In this document: one piece after another, positions 5,619-5,731 of the stretch | Numbering within the stretch: the stretch's first letter is position 1 | How the letters are laid out: every line of letters begins with the position of its first letter | Assembly: GCA_049519595.1 (NCBI GenBank) | Contig: JBEKQP010000286.1 | Span: 1-5,731, forward strand | Reading direction: 5' to 3' | From: CAWBRT01 sp049519595 | GTDB lineage: Bacteria; Acidobacteriota; Terriglobia; Terriglobales; Acidobacteriaceae | DNA length: 5,731 nt | Notes under the pieces: generated by a model | Databases searched by the model: none | Seen by the model: the letters and a program-made list of their open reading frames with translations, nothing else | Told to the model about the DNA's origin: nothing | Translations under genes and position numbers: made by a program

Positions 5619-5731
5619 ATGGCTTACGACAAGCAATCCTATGTTGAGCACGTCGCCATCCGCGTCAAGGATATCCAGTGGCATATCCGCTTTTTCCGAG
5701 AGGTTCTGGGCATGACGCTGCGCGAAGTGCA
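5619..5731 (+). CDS. VOC superfamily (glyoxalase/extradiol dioxygenase fold) protein, N-terminal part
   Basis: The first 37 codons are present before the window ends. The sequence VEHVAIRVKDIQWHIRFFRE (9-28) followed by VLGMTLREV is the standard first beta-alpha-beta unit of the vicinal-oxygen-chelate fold. His11, at the end of the first strand region, is in the place of a metal ligand in this family. The family includes glyoxalase I, extradiol dioxygenases, epimerases and resistance proteins, and too little is visible to choose. The gene starts 4 nt after the reductase stop codon, with GAGG 7 nt upstream, so the two form an operon. A metal-dependent step in the same catabolic route is the plausible role. 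Confidence 0.85.
   Translation, partial: MAYDKQSYVEHVAIRVKDIQWHIRFFREVLGMTLREV

Overview
The window reads as ordinary bacterial chromosome of moderately high GC, with Shine-Dalgarno-led genes. It is most likely from a proteobacterium. The NahR/DntR-type LysR regulator, the ketopantoate-reductase-like gene and the VOC gene favour that reading, but no rRNA or housekeeping marker is present to fix the lineage. Five protein genes are supported, two of them cut by the window edges, separated by two long stretches with no convincing gene. No tRNA, rRNA, CRISPR array or intact mobile element was recognised.

Left part (1-1021, minus strand): the N-terminal 340 residues of a membrane-anchored sensor protein. 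It has a KdpD-like (DUF4118-type) four-helix membrane domain, a coiled linker, one complete PAS domain and the start of a second. The output domain lies beyond the left edge. About 615 bases without a convincing gene follow, holding a perfect 13-bp palindrome and a GNRA-loop hairpin. Then comes a plus-strand gene (1637-2911) for a secreted protein built from seven HAF-type repeats, with a helical two-cysteine tail that resembles the FIMAH domain of other exported bacterial proteins.

Middle (2912-3549): a non-coding convergent region with a run of hairpins, a 14-nt direct repeat, and one copy of a diverged element of about 35 nt. The partner copy lies upstream of the HAF gene, so the pair brackets that locus.

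Right part (3550-5731): a LysR-type regulator of the NahR/DntR/LinR branch on the minus strand, divergent from a two-gene plus-strand operon. The operon encodes a 2-dehydropantoate 2-reductase family dehydrogenase and a VOC (glyoxalase/dioxygenase fold) protein cut by the window end. The shared 187-bp intergenic region carries two families of short direct repeats, a candidate promoter for the regulator, and a hairpin in the leader of the reductase. The likely reading is a small inducible catabolic operon in which the regulator senses an aromatic or similar carboxylate and controls the dehydrogenase and VOC enzyme. The substrate cannot be read from the sequence. No clearly new biological system is visible. 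The most interesting items are the HAF plus FIMAH-like architecture, the bracketing repeats, the operator region and the non-canonical cofactor site of the reductase.
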